From contig JANATG010000011.1 of the NCBI GenBank assembly GCA_029449235.1, positions 1,084,001-1,148,000 on the forward strand: a DNA stretch of 64,000 nucleotides, written 5' to 3'. Under the pieces are notes generated by a model. The model did not search any database. It worked only from the letters and a program-made list of their open reading frames with translations, and was not told the origin of the DNA. The position numbers and the translations under genes are program-made. This document shows, in pieces, positions 11,690 to 23,275 of this stretch. This DNA comes from Linnemannia schmuckeri. Taxonomy: Eukaryota > Mortierellomycota > Mortierellomycetes > Mortierellales > Mortierellaceae. How positions within the stretch are numbered: position 1 is the first letter of the stretch; the number at the start of each line of letters is the position of its first letter.

Positions 11690-14075
11690 ATACTTGTCTA
11701 TGCCCTTCCCTCCTCTCACACCAACATACACACCTCCACCAAAGTCCTGGACGTCCATCCCAGGTCGTCTGGACTATCGTCGCCTTTTTTTCACCCTCCT
11801 TATTCTCCACTCATTACACTCATATACTGCCTCATATTCTTCTTCAAAACCATCATCACTCTTCGCAGATGCGGCGGTATCATGCACATATCCAAACTAC
11901 CTGACCGAGGTCAAGGCCGGAGACACCTCGTTGCTCTCCTGGCAGGTCACGAATGGAGACATCTCCAGCTATAACAGTATCACGGCAACTCTCTACTGCA
12001 TGGATCTTAATGGCCCTCAAGGCGGGATGTGGAGGAATATCAAGACCATCTTCTCGAACAAGGGTCTCGTCAGCACTCAGGGTCAAGTCCAGTTCTCGGT
12101 CCCCAACTGTGGTGCCCTTGCCAACAACGCCGCCATTCGAATCGTCGCCCTCGGCCAGGGGTCTGCTACCCAAAACGATGCCTGCTACTTCAAGATGGAT
12201 ACCAAGGCTGCCGTTGTCCCTCCCTCTACCATTACTACTACCACACAACCACCCGTCCAACCCACCACTACCACCACTAAAGATCCCCCTCCTGTAGTGA
12301 CAACTAATAACCCTACAGGGACCCTTCTTCCTCCAGTGACCCCTCCCGGTACTATTACCACCATCTCAAGCCAACTCCCTACCACAGCAACGACACTCAC
12401 AAACAGTTCTCCATCGGCAATGCCCACAATCGTTACGACCATCTCCGGCACTGTTGTCAGCATCCCTTACCCTCCCACCAAGCCCTATCCACCACTTCCG
12501 CCTTTACCTCCTCTTCCCGAGATGCCACCATCGCCAAGCGGTGGTGGTGGCAGTGGAAGTGGCCAGACCAGAACGCTCCTGGCGAGTATCTGTTCAGCCG
12601 CTGCACTCGTGATCATTGTCTCTCTCTTGGTCCTGAGGAGGCGAAGGTCAATGCGACATGGTGGACGCGGTATTAATGGAAGCCACGGTCTTAAACTGCC
12701 CCATCTCAGGCTCCTTCGTAACCGCAGCAAGTCCGATCAGAAAGAGGGTCGCTCCCGACTCATACGCGATGACGATGACTATGACAACCCCGAGATGGAT
12801 CGACAAGTCGCCGCCGCCGCCGCCGCCGCCGCCGCTCCGAAGAAGCTTCAGCGGTTGCCATCCCAGACTCAGCCTCCTCCTGTGCCTATCCTCGTCGATC
12901 TCTCCGAATCAGGCGAGAAGGGCGCTCAGCAGTCCGCAAGCAATCGGGACTCGAGTCTCTCCTATCCTCCCACTGCTCATCTGGACCCCACCTGGCGCCG
13001 GTCAGTCTCCTTCCCCTATGACTACGCTGACGATGAGTACACGATGTCGTCAATGCGGTCAAGTTGTGACACGTCCTCGGTGGTCCGTGAGTACTGGGCA
13101 GCCTCCATGGCTGCTCGAGCCGAACGTCGTCTAGAAGGTTATCCGCCGACGATTGACTTTTACGACGAGGGGTCAGTCTTTGGAGATCAACAACGCCGAA
13201 CGCCGTCCTTCTCTTCTATGTCTCGTAAAGCCGAGATTTTGACGCTCGACTCAGCCTCTATTGCCGAGTCGAATGTCCTTCCAGCAGAAGATGGGTTCCT
13301 GAAGCGCCATTACCGCAACACCATGAACTCTGTCCAGAGCTACCTCCAGCGGTCCATGACAATGAGCCTCTCGAGTCTTCACTCGACCTTTACCTCCTCA
13401 TCCGAGGATGAGAACTCGAGCGTTGGTGGTGGCGACGGGGTTGGATACGCACCAAGGTCACGGGGGACCGGGTTCCGTCCCCCAATCAATAGTGAGTTCC
13501 TAAACCATCTCAACATCAAGTCCCTCCGCAGCGAAGAACGCCAACTCGAGTACTACACCCACCTCTACCGCCAGAATCCGACCATGACCATGAGTACCGT
13601 CAACTATGGTGATGGCTACGAAGCTCCTACAGCACCAGTCGTGAGGGGAGATAACGATAGTTGGAGGACCAGTTCTGTTCCCTCGCTGACGTCGACCAAC
13701 GACCCATTCAAGACCTTTGATTCGAATGAGATCTTGCTGGATATGAGTCCCTTTGCTGACAAGCATGCTATTTTCATCCCTCCTCTTCTTTCCTCTTCTC
13801 CTGTACGTCCTTTGTCGACTGGTTCTTCGTCCATCGAACGGAACCCAGCGACCGTAGTAGGAAGTGGAAGTGAATCGACAGATACGACGCCGACGAACAG
13901 CAGAGCGCTGGGGGTCGTCAACAGTTCCAGTCCGGATCCGGTTGAGAATGCTCATGAGGAAGATGATCGGTCTAACTCTACGCTTTTGGGATCATTCCCG
14001 ATTCCCCCTCCTGTCACATCTGAATCTGTGCTTGTCCGCTCGTCCTCTGGACACTCTTCTACCCATAGTTCATAG
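11676..14075 (+). CDS. Single-pass membrane protein with Kre9/Knh1-like extracellular domain and long Ser-rich tail
   Basis: An uninterrupted 799-codon frame. Order: an N-terminal hydrophobic segment that would serve as a signal sequence (RLFFTLLILHSLHSYTASY, about residues 37-55); an extracellular domain (about 65-175) with Cys residues and the pattern YPNYLTEVKAGDTSLLSWQV, similar in style to the Ser-Thr-rich GPI-anchored/Kre9-Knh1 family; a Thr/Pro-rich stalk to about residue 290; a transmembrane helix (LLASICSAAALVIIVSLLVL, about 299-318) followed by RRRR; and a cytoplasmic tail of about 475 residues, Ser-rich, with a poly-Ala run encoded by GCC repeats near 12810. The layout resembles a wall-stress sensor (stalk, one helix, regulatory tail), but that role is inference. 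A Met slightly further in could be the real start. Confidence 0.7.
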   Translation: MASDRYLSMPFPPLTPTYTPPPKSWTSIPGRLDYRRLFFTLLILHSLHSYTASYSSSKPSSLFADAAVSCTYPNYLTEVKAGDTSLLSWQVTNGDISSYNSITATLYCMDLNGPQGGMWRNIKTIFSNKGLVSTQGQVQFSVPNCGALANNAAIRIVALGQGSATQNDACYFKMDTKAAVVPPSTITTTTQPPVQPTTTTTKDPPPVVTTNNPTGTLLPPVTPPGTITTISSQLPTTATTLTNSSPSAMPTIVTTISGTVVSIPYPPTKPYPPLPPLPPLPEMPPSPSGGGGSGSGQTRTLLASICSAAALVIIVSLLVLRRRRSMRHGGRGINGSHGLKLPHLRLLRNRSKSDQKEGRSRLIRDDDDYDNPEMDRQVAAAAAAAAAPKKLQRLPSQTQPPPVPILVDLSESGEKGAQQSASNRDSSLSYPPTAHLDPTWRRSVSFPYDYADDEYTMSSMRSSCDTSSVVREYWAASMAARAERRLEGYPPTIDFYDEGSVFGDQQRRTPSFSSMSRKAEILTLDSASIAESNVLPAEDGFLKRHYRNTMNSVQSYLQRSMTMSLSSLHSTFTSSSEDENSSVGGGDGVGYAPRSRGTGFRPPINSEFLNHLNIKSLRSEERQLEYYTHLYRQNPTMTMSTVNYGDGYEAPTAPVVRGDNDSWRTSSVPSLTSTNDPFKTFDSNEILLDMSPFADKHAIFIPPLLSSSPVRPLSTGSSSIERNPATVVGSGSESTDTTPTNSRALGVVNSSSPDPVENAHEEDDRSNSTLLGSFPIPPPVTSESVLVRSSSGHSSTHSS

Positions 14076-14787
14076 TTCCCTTCACTGGGTTCCTTTAAGC
14101 ACGTTTTGCCTCTCTTTTCGAAATCTCAACCTTGACCTGAACCCTTAGCATGCCCTTCCCTTCTCTCTTTCCTTTCCTTTCTTTTTAACAAAAAAAATAC
14201 GAAATAAAAATAAAAATAAAAAGACAACCAAATCAAAATAAAACAGCAGCGTTACAATGTTATAATGCTGCTTCTTGTCTTTCTTTTTATTCTTACAACA
14301 ACGTCTCCGCATGAAATACACCGACTGGCGTCGATTGGAATATCCTTTCTTACTCTTTTTTTTTCCAGCATGGCGTTGTGGACATTTGTTCATGTGAAAT
14401 ATCAATACCGCACTCACCATCCACCACCCTTTGTTGATTCACGCTGGAGGAAGGGGAGGATGGCGTGTGACATGCCAGATGCCTAGATAGTTGTTTTGGC
14501 TACATAACCAACAATAACAAAAAAGGGGCAACTGTTGTGATGGTATCAAAAGATCAAAGATCAGACAAACAGACAGCATCACTCCCCTCCCTCTCTAAAT
14601 GACCGTGCACATACTTTCGGTACTACCAATAGATAAAAGATAAAAGGCGTGAACGCACAGACAGGAACAACAAAGAAGGTAAACGGATGAGATAAAATAA
14701 TAGCAGCAACAATAACATTCCAACATCCTCCTATCCTTCCTCCATAATGGATTTTTTTTTGCAACAGCCCAAAAGTATGCTTTATGT

Positions 14788-14822
<35 letters not shown>

Positions 14823-15282
14823 TATATATATATTTCCAATCGCACCTGCTTGGCCCAAAAGCCACTTGACAAATAGAAGTTTATTTACGATACAAGTTGG
14901 AATCTGTATTTTACTCAATTTCCTCACATACCTTCTTTGCTTATGTCGTCCAGGAAGAGGAGGAAGTTGTTAGTGTAAAGGAAGAAAGACTTCCAAAGTC
15001 ACGAAGAGCGCGGCGCAGATTTTTTGTACATTAAGAGAAGGAGGCTTGTTCACAGCCTAGTTTGAACTCTGACCCAGACATATCCTTTTCTTGTGTGTTT
15101 CTCGCCGTCGAGTCTCTCGTTGAATATGATGATGTGCTTTGTATGTAGGTAGCAGCCAAGGCTGCGTGTTAAAATAACTTCATTTTGTCTGGAAAGTGGT
15201 TACTTTTATGTGTATGTGTAAGGAGAGATAAAAAAGAAGGAAGGAAGGAGGGAAGGGAATGAGAGAGAAAGGGGATTGTGCC

Positions 15283-15344
<62 letters not shown>

Positions 15345-16241
15345 GAAAAGAAAAGAAAAGAAAACGCGGGGTCCATGATTAATGACAGCCTAGGAACCAG
15401 TCGGGAACAAGACAAAATCAGGAGAGAAAGGGAATGTAGCATTAAGCTGAGCTAGAAAGAGAATTGGTCAGGGGAAGGGCAGGAGTAGGGTGATGATGAA
15501 GGAATTAGAGAAAGGAATGAGGAGATATGATGGTCCTTATTCTGTTACAGGCGATGGTTTCCTTTCCCTCTTCCTCTATCACTCTCGCTGTTCCTCCGTC
15601 ACTCTAGGCTCGTTGGATTGATATACAGTAAACATGCATACAGCAAATGACGAATAGAGTAGTCTTTGAAAAGGCTATGTTATTATTAGTCGAAAGTTAT
15701 TGTACTGGTATGAGGATGTGTAAATGTAAATATGGCTTGTAAAGTAGTGACCATGGATTAAACAACGCATAGGAGGAATAGAGAAGAGAACTAAAATAAA
15801 AAAAATAAAAAAAAAAGTGAATACGCCACCCTGGGGTAACAAAAAAAAGAGAGGAAGGTGATCTCTGAGAGAATTAAAGTGAAACATGATAAGAGCCTCT
15901 GATTGGTACTGCACAGTGAAGAGATGGAAAAAAAAGGCAAGGGTCCAGTCCAGTGGGTGTGGGTGTGCCTGAATTGATGGAATGGATGATGGTTCAATCA
16001 CCAAAATAGATACAACGACATTACCCACAAAAGTACCCCCGCGTCCGTAAACAACTCAGGGCTCCACCATCTTAATCGTCCGTCGCATCATATGGTAACC
16101 CATGAGCCCTTCCCTCCATCCTTCATCATCCTCCTTCCTTTCTACCTCCCTCCCCCTGGCTGCGAATATCTTGTTGTTGTTCTTCTCAATCCAGTCTCTG
16201 TCCTCCGCTTGCTGGTCCTATCCATTGTCTGTTTTTAGGGT
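14076..16241. other. 2.2 kb spacer with long poly-A/T runs, no supported gene
   Basis: Convergent 3' flanks of the membrane-protein gene and the epimerase gene. The DNA holds a run of 32 T at about 14789-14820, then a run of more than 40 A at about 15287-15330 followed by AAAAG repeats. Short frames here are translations of these runs. Nothing else was recognised. Confidence 0.5.
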
Positions 16242-17543
16242 TTAGAACAAATGGCTGGTGTTGATTCCTGGTGCGGGGGAACTTACTGGGGATCGAGTCG
16301 ACCCCAAGGATGTTGATGGCACAGACGCACCAGTGTCGACCGAAATGGACTTGAGTGGTGCCTTGGGCACAGAGGTGACAATGGGCAAGAGAGTCGTGGG
16401 AAGGACAAAAGCCGAGTGAGGTGCTGGTGTGGGTGTGGTGGGGGCTGAGGTCTCTTCTGCGGTGGCATATCCATCGGGGTTCTGGGTCTGCCAGCGCCAG
16501 AGATCGTCGCACATGTCCTGCAGAGTCTTTTCTGCCTTCCAGCCAAGCTCCCTAAACGACCGCGAAGGATCCGCAATCACGGTACCAACATCGCCTGCCC
16601 TCCGGCCAACGATCTTATATGGCAACGATCTTCCGACGGCCTTGGACATGGTGTGGATCATATCCATGACAGAGTATCCGACACCCGATCCTAAGTTATA
16701 TGCTACACAACCCAACGGTCTGCCGGCGCTCTGTGCTGTCTCGAGCTTGCTCAACGCAGCAACGTGTCCACGGGCAAGGTCAACAATGTGAATGTAGTCG
16801 CGGACTCCGGTGCCGTCCGGGGAGTCGTAGTCGTCGCCAAAGACACTGATGACTGGGCGGCGTCCAATGGCGACCTGAGCAACAAAGGGCATCAGGTTGT
16901 TGGGAATACCGTTAGGGTCCTCACCAATCTTGCCAGACTCGTGTGCGCCGACGGGGTTGAAGTACCGGAGGAGGATAATGTTCCACTGGTTGGGCTCGCT
17001 AACGGCAATGTCGGCAAGAATCTCCTCGATATATTGCTTGGTGCGGCCGTAGGGGTTCAAGGCTCCGATGGGGGCATCCTCGTTGATAGGGTCCTTGGAG
17101 GTAGGGAGGCCGTAGACGGTGGCGGACGAGGAAAAGATCAAGTTCTTGCATTTGTACTTTTGAAGGAGCTGGATGAGATTGAGGGAGCCGGTGACATTGG
17201 TCTGATAGTAACCGAGAGGAATTTGGGCAGACTCGCCGACAGCCTTAAGGCCGGCAAAGTGGATGCAGGCAGAGAAGGTGTAGAGCTGGAAGATGTGCTC
17301 CATGGCAGCGGCGTCGAGGAGATCGACTTTGTGAAAGACCAGGGAACCCTTATTATCGGCTAGGACCTTGGCACGGTGGAGGGCCTCCTCGGACGAGTTG
17401 CAGAGATTGTCGATAATGACCAAGCGCTTGCCCAAGGAGAGGAGTTGGACAACAGTGTGGGAGCCAATGAAACCGGCGCCGCCGGTGACAAGGATGACCT
17501 TCTGGTCGTTGTTATTGTTGGTATTTTGGGTGGCGAGAGTCAT
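16242..17543 (-). CDS. UDP-glucose 4-epimerase
   Basis: Interconverts UDP-glucose and UDP-galactose (Leloir pathway) using bound NAD. The start at 17543 gives 433 residues. It shows the Rossmann motif VTGGAGFIGSHTVVQLL, DNLCNSS, the catalytic SSSATVYG, the YxxxK pair in NPYGRTKQYIEE, LRYFNPVGAHESG, and VRDYIHIVDLARGH with LGSGVGYSVMDM; all hallmarks of extended short-chain epimerases. It carries no mutarotase domain, unlike budding-yeast Gal10. The family normally ends near NPDGYA; here about 70 further Ser/Thr/Pro-rich residues follow. A GTAAGT site in this extension could instead splice to a different last exon (see findings). A 26-residue in-frame upstream extension exists but lacks family support. 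Confidence 0.93.
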   Translation of the reverse strand: MTLATQNTNNNNDQKVILVTGGAGFIGSHTVVQLLSLGKRLVIIDNLCNSSEEALHRAKVLADNKGSLVFHKVDLLDAAAMEHIFQLYTFSACIHFAGLKAVGESAQIPLGYYQTNVTGSLNLIQLLQKYKCKNLIFSSSATVYGLPTSKDPINEDAPIGALNPYGRTKQYIEEILADIAVSEPNQWNIILLRYFNPVGAHESGKIGEDPNGIPNNLMPFVAQVAIGRRPVISVFGDDYDSPDGTGVRDYIHIVDLARGHVAALSKLETAQSAGRPLGCVAYNLGSGVGYSVMDMIHTMSKAVGRSLPYKIVGRRAGDVGTVIADPSRSFRELGWKAEKTLQDMCDDLWRWQTQNPDGYATAEETSAPTTPTPAPHSAFVLPTTLLPIVTSVPKAPLKSISVDTGASVPSTSLGSTRSPVSSPAPGINTSHLF

Positions 17544-20141
17544 TGGCTCTTGCAGACCGGAAAAGGTGTTATGCGGAATGGTGGAAAAGATCTGTGATGA
17601 GTGCCCCGGCCAGCAGGACATTCGAAGAACTAGGGAAAGGTATTAGTGTGAGGAAAGGGGCAGGAGTGAAGAGGTGAGAAGAGGTTCTCGGATGATGAAG
17701 AAGGAGTGGATGATGGCGTGAAAAGAGATGGAGAGGAGAAGAGACAGGGCTGAGATGGAGCAACGGTGGTGGGCGATTAGAAAGAGATGAGCGGAAAGTG
17801 ATGAGTTGAAGAGAAGAATGGGAAGAGAAGAAAGGGAAGCGAAGCGTAGAGAGGGTGAAAAGAGAAGGGAAAAGGAAGGAACGAGGGAAGAGTGTACGAA
17901 ATAGGAGGGTGGAAAGACAAAAGGAGAAGGGAAAGGAAGAGAAGAGAGAAAGGAGAAGAAGAAGAGAAAAAAGACGACGGAAGAAGAGACAACTGACTGA
18001 CAGACAGACAGACAAAAAGAGATAACGAACTAGATAGTTTGAGTGGAGTGAAGAGAGAGCAAGAAGAGCAAGAGCAGGGACAGGGAGAGAAGGAGGGGGA
18101 TCAGGCAACCAGGCAACCAGGCAACCACAATTTATTATTACTGACAGCGAAGCGTAGTATGAAAGTAAGGGTAATAATACTTGGGTTAATCAAACAAATA
18201 ACGACAAACAAACAAACAAACAAACAAACAAACAAACAAAGAACAGACAGTGACAATGGAGTGGTGACAGCAGTGGCAGTGAATTGCGGATAGACATTGA
18301 CGAAAGACAATCAGTTGTTGCTATCCAACCCTGGTTTGGTCGGAAGGATATACGAGTAGACTCTTGCTGCTTATTTCCAGGGCATACTCTCTTCATGGCA
18401 ACCGCTATCCGGTTCCCATTAGTCACAGCAGAGGAGAATGTAGATACACACACATAAGGAAATGTGAACATGGCAATTGAAAAAAGATACAGAGACAGAG
18501 ACGACATATCATCCTATGCCATGGTATGCTGACAACGACAATGACAGAACATCTAACTGGTAAAAAGGATAACAAACGACACAGAAAAGCAGAGACGATC
18601 CTTGTTTATGGTCAATGTTTTTCGCTGTTGGTCGTTTGTGGCCTCTCTTTTCTCTTTTCTCTCTCTCTCTTGATTTTCTGCTTTTCTTTTTTTGTTTCTT
18701 TCCCATGTCCCCCCTTCCTCTTCTTCCCTCTCGCTTCTTTCCGGTAATCTCCTCTTCTCTCCCTTGTCTCTTTTTCTCTCACCTGCCTTTCCTCTCCCAG
18801 GTCGGGTAACCGGCAAGGCCCTAACCCTTGATGCACATGCGCCACTTTCACAACATAAAAAAAAATCCAGGGGAGAAGGCAAAGAGAAAGAAAGGGAACT
18901 GGGACCTCCGAAAAGGAACTAGGAGAAGGATAGCAGGACACTAGGAGGAGGGCAGGACGCTAAAAAGGGGGCATCCATGAGCCAAGAAGGAAATACTTTT
19001 TTAGATGGCTAATAGCGAATAAAAAAGGGATTGGCTTTGAAAAAAAAGGGGGAACAGAACAGCCAAGAAGGGAAACCGGGCGTTGACAATGAAGTAGATA
19101 GACATGCATGGGAGGAAACGATGAGATGGAGACAAAAAAGACGAACAAAGAGTGAACCAGTTAGAGACGGACAGAAAGACCCAGTGAGGAGAGTTTTGGT
19201 TGCCACATGGACCTGCAGATGCCGCCGCAACTTCCTCAGTTGGACAACACATCCCAGCAGTCCAACAACCAACAGCCAACGAACACAAGAAAGAGAAAAC
19301 CTGCGCGCAATGTCCACCAGAAAACGACAGCCTTCCACCGACTTTTTCACCAAGCTGCAGGATACATCCATTCAACTTTACTCAGATGAGCAGTAAAATG
19401 ACCGAAGATGAACATGCCACAACATACAACTGTTTTAATTCTTTGCTTCTCGTTGAAAAAGTCGAACGACAACAAATAACGGCTGGTTCGAGTATTTCCT
19501 TTTTTTTTTTTTTGTTGATGTTGATGAAGATAATGGTGTGGTTGTATTGTTTTGTTGTGCTCAATTTTTTTTTATTTTTTTTGCTTCTGTCGGAGTAAGG
19601 TTCACTAAGCAACCAGGGGATAGATGGCCAAGTGTGCAGTAGACAACAAGAAAAGTATAAAAAAGGCTTGCCAATTGGTGAAGCAAGTCAACAAATGCGC
19701 GCAGCGTGGGTTCCCAGTCCGCCATAGCATACTTGAACTCAAAAAAAATATTAACGGTGCTCTCCTATTTGTTGTTGTTTTTGTTGTTGTTGCTGCAATC
19801 AAACCGTTGTAATTTTTTTCTTGTGAACACAAAAACACAATGCAGGTAGAGTACAGGAAAGAGAGACAAGATGAGCAGATGTCTGTCCGTCCAACCGTCA
19901 ACCGATACGAGAGAGATAGAAATGGAGGAATGGGCGGACCAAGGACAGACGATTAAATATGGTATACGGCAGTGTGTGGGGGTATGTTGTGGTCGTTAGA
20001 TGCATGTGCAGACTTTAATTTGCGAGTTGTGCCTTTTTGTAGCCTATGTTAGTTCAGTTGTGCGTCTATGTGCGGGAGTAAGCTGTTTCTATCGGGCGAA
20101 CCTTTCTGTCTAATGTAAATGAGGGTATTTGTAAAGAAAGG

Positions 20142-20176
<35 letters not shown>

Positions 20177-20203
20177 GCCCATTGAATTATCGAAGGCAGG
20201 TGT
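17544..20203. other. 2.7 kb spacer upstream of the epimerase, no supported gene
   Basis: The first 500 nt are GA-rich, the probable epimerase promoter and leader. A perfect CAAA tetranucleotide run lies at 18204-18241. Several poly-A/T runs occur, the longest 33 nt at about 20140-20172, next to the 3' end of the adenylyltransferase gene. Short frames in this stretch have no recognisable family. Confidence 0.5.
18204..18241 (+). repeat. CAAA tetranucleotide microsatellite
   Basis: About nine perfect CAAA/ACAA units in the spacer upstream of the epimerase. Confidence 0.9.
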
Positions 20204-21260
20204 CTACTCGCTGTAGAGTCCATTCTTCTCAATAAGCTGTCGGACTGAGGGAAGGACGCACCGGTCGACCAGGGTCCAGTCCTGGCTCTTGATTGCATTC
20301 CTCACCACCGTCGACGACATCTCCTTGACTTGAATGCCACGTGCTCTCGTCGCCGTGGTAGTAGCTTCTCCTTGTTCACTGCCAACCTCGCCTTCAATAT
20401 TTAGAGCTCCAATCTTCTGCTCTTCTTCATCAACGTCGTCAGGGATATCGACCAAGATGACCTTCTTGCTGTGTCCACTGGCCTCCACAAACTTCATCAT
20501 CTCATCCCGAGTACCATACCCGGGTCTGGACGAGCAAATTACATCGCACTGTTCAAAGAATGGCGCCATGTCTGCATAGACATCGTTGTAATACTTGGGG
20601 TCAAAGAGCCGAGTCATGGTGTCGTGACCCATAATCCATGAGAGCTGGACAGTATTGGGTGGGTAGTTGTCCAAGATGGGTTGTGCCTTGTCCATAAACC
20701 TCGCATGTATCTACAGTAAAGGGTATACACAAGCGATAAAGAGAGATTAACAGTTAATTGGCCGTTCTCATATTACTATGACGCGACCCATATTACCTTG
20801 TACACGCACAGTGCACATTAAAGCACAAAGAAAAAAAATACAAGTAGCCCTCCACTTTCGCTCTGCTTTCTATAAAACTTACGGTGAGTCCAACGGCCAT
20901 ATGACGAAGAGCAGGATCCTCCTTCTCATTCCGAATCGAGTCCATGGCCACAGCTTCCATCATCTCCAGTCGCTCGACAGCTCCTGCACCCGTCTGACCC
21001 TTGTCGACATTGTTGGTGGCAAGTAACAACAAGACAGCGTCACACCCGACCCGGGCAGCAGCCTTGAGGAGCTGGTAGTGTGCCTTGGTGGGAGGGTTGA
21101 ATGACGAGTCGAGGACCGCTATCCTGGTTGGGCGAGTGGTAGATGCTGGACGGTCGATTGTGAATGGCCATGAGCTGGTTGCTGTGAGTGTGGTCTGGAA
21201 GGGTTTTGGAGGCAGACCCTTTGCCTTTGCGAGGGCGAGTTGAAGGAACGGCTTGCGCAT
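20204..21260 (-). CDS. Nicotinamide-mononucleotide adenylyltransferase-family protein (Pof1-like)
   Basis: Exons 20883-21260 and 20204-20710 (minus) join to 294 residues; the splice restores GLTIHARFMDKA. Nucleotidyltransferase signatures: VLDSSFNPPTKAHYQLL, the variant of the GxFxPxHxGH substrate-binding motif seen in Pof1-type fungal members, and near the C-terminus EMSSTVVRNAI, the ISSTxxR phosphate-binding motif. Between them lies LSWIMGHDTMTRLFDPKYY. The family transfers AMP from ATP to NMN in NAD synthesis, though Pof1-type members may have other substrates. Alternative start: a Met 26 codons upstream at 21338. The N-terminal 45 residues are basic and could be a targeting signal, which is inference. 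Confidence 0.83.
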
Positions 21261-22436
21261 TATAGGGAGAGAATGGTGGTTTGTAGTTTGTTTTGTGGAG
21301 TGGAGTGAATGAGTGAGGGGTGTGAGGATGCTCCTCATTCAACAGCGAGATCTCTTTCTTGAACTTTCCCCTTCCCATGCTGGTCATCCAGACCACTCTA
21401 CGAGGAGTGGAGTGTCGACGAGCAGTCACCACATCCAAATTTGTACGGCCAAAGAGCACTTTGGCAAAAAAACTTACCTGGGAAAATACACTATTGCTCC
21501 TAACCATGACTACAACCGCAATGGCCTGGCCTGGACAAGTCCTCGAAATGAACCTGAGCCAGCTAGTTAGCATTGGCTTAGATCATCTTTGAGCGCAAGA
21601 GCAAGAGATGTTCCTTTCCTATTTCCTTCCTTAGCTCTCGCTGCTTTACTAGGTGAGTGAGCCAGGTGGTGTTTCTTTCTCAATCATTTTGAAATGGAAA
21701 ATCTAGAAATTCCATCGAGAGTTAGGAGAATAAACCGAAACGATGGAAATTGAAGACAAGTCCCCATGCTGGAAAAGGGGTTACTTGGGGCATCAGTCTG
21801 GTTCTCAGGGCTCAAATTGGAATGATCTTCTCTTCTCCTATTCTTTCTACGCTCCTCCTTCACACGCAGATGCACATGGGAACATGAACACAGGAACAAA
21901 CAAGAACAAAGAACAGTTTGTTCTCAAATGCATTTGAAAGGTATGCGACCCAGTTGTAAAGGATATCGGAAAAGATGCGCCTTTAATTTCTTGACTTTTA
22001 GCCTTGTTTCACTGTTTGAGCAGGGGTAAACACTGTATGTCTCTGTTGTTCCTTCCCTCCGCCTCCCATACACTCGCATATTCACAGCACACGCACGCAT
22101 ACAAACTTTTCACACACAGACGCACAAATCAGACGCAGCCCATTTTTTTTTTTGCCTTCCCTCGGTATCGTATAAAGATAAAAGAGCCGCCCACTTTTCT
22201 CTTCTTTTTGCTCCTTGCCCCACTTCACGCCTTCTCACTTTCACGCTCCCTTCCCTCCATCCTCCATCTCCCCTCGCTCTACTTCCTCCTTTCTCTCTCT
22301 CCTCAACTCTACTTCCTTACCCCTCTTTCTTCTCATCTCGAAATACCAATCGTCACTTTTCTCTCTTCTCCTTTCGATAATCAACTCTCCTTCACTCCCT
22401 TCTTACATACACATTCATATTTCCATCATCATTATA
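21261..22436. other. Divergent intergenic region
   Basis: Promoter region shared by the minus-strand adenylyltransferase and the plus-strand LPMO-like gene. Apart from a TATA-like element near the right end and a CT-rich leader, nothing was recognised. Confidence 0.45.
22171..22177 (+). promoter_or_regulatory. TATA box of the LPMO-like gene
   Basis: TATAAAG lies 266 nt upstream of the ATG at 22437, followed by a long CT-rich leader typical of highly expressed fungal genes. Assigned by position only. Confidence 0.4.
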
Positions 22437-23238
22437 ATGGCACTCAAGTCCCTCTTCACTTTGGCAACAGCCTTTGCTCTCCTGGCCGTCTTGGCCGAAG
22501 CCCATTCCTGGGCTGACTGCGTCGACTGGCGCTTCAACGACCCAGCCAAGCCTGGTAAGACCATCCATCTCTCTTCCTCTACTTCCTTTCTTCCTTCTCC
22601 ACATTCCACTCACACGCTCTTCTTCTCGTCCTCCTCCTATTATCCTTGCATAATTTACTTCCTCTCTCTCCCTTTACTCCTGTTTCCTTTCCCTTCCCTC
22701 CCTTTTGTTCCAAACACTGATTGTTCCTGAGTGATTGATTGACTGATGGTGCCTGAAAACATCAACGAGAAAGAGACAGACTCAGCCAACCAGAAATTCA
22801 ACCCAGTTGATTTATCAAACACATACTGGCAGTGTCTCATCAAGACTTGTTCCTGGTCTCAGTCCACCTTTGTTTTTGAGCGGTGGTGGTGGTACTTTAG
22901 TTCCTTTTTTTTTTTATCTTTTACGCCCTCGCTGCCGTGCGGACAAAAAATAATAGCCCGATAATCAATGGACCCTCCTTTCACTCATCACCCTTCCACC
23001 ACCCCTCGTCTACGTTTCTTTGTTGGGATTGGTTACCACTTTCTCTCTCACACACACACTCACACCACTCGCTCAACTCTTACTCACACAATTGCAAACA
23101 AAGGCGAACATACATATACATTTAAGCAAAATACCACCGAAAAATATCCGCACCATCACTAGCGTCAAAAAAACAAAAAACCAATCCGCAACATCAGAAA
23201 ACATAAACAACACCCATAAACACGCTAGACCCGCGCAA

Positions 23239-23275
<37 letters not shown>

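Noticed and set aside
18039..18310. Tandem CAAA and CAGACAGA-type repeats considered as a CRISPR array
   Set aside because: Simple microsatellites with no spacers; CRISPR arrays are not expected in fungal nuclear DNA.
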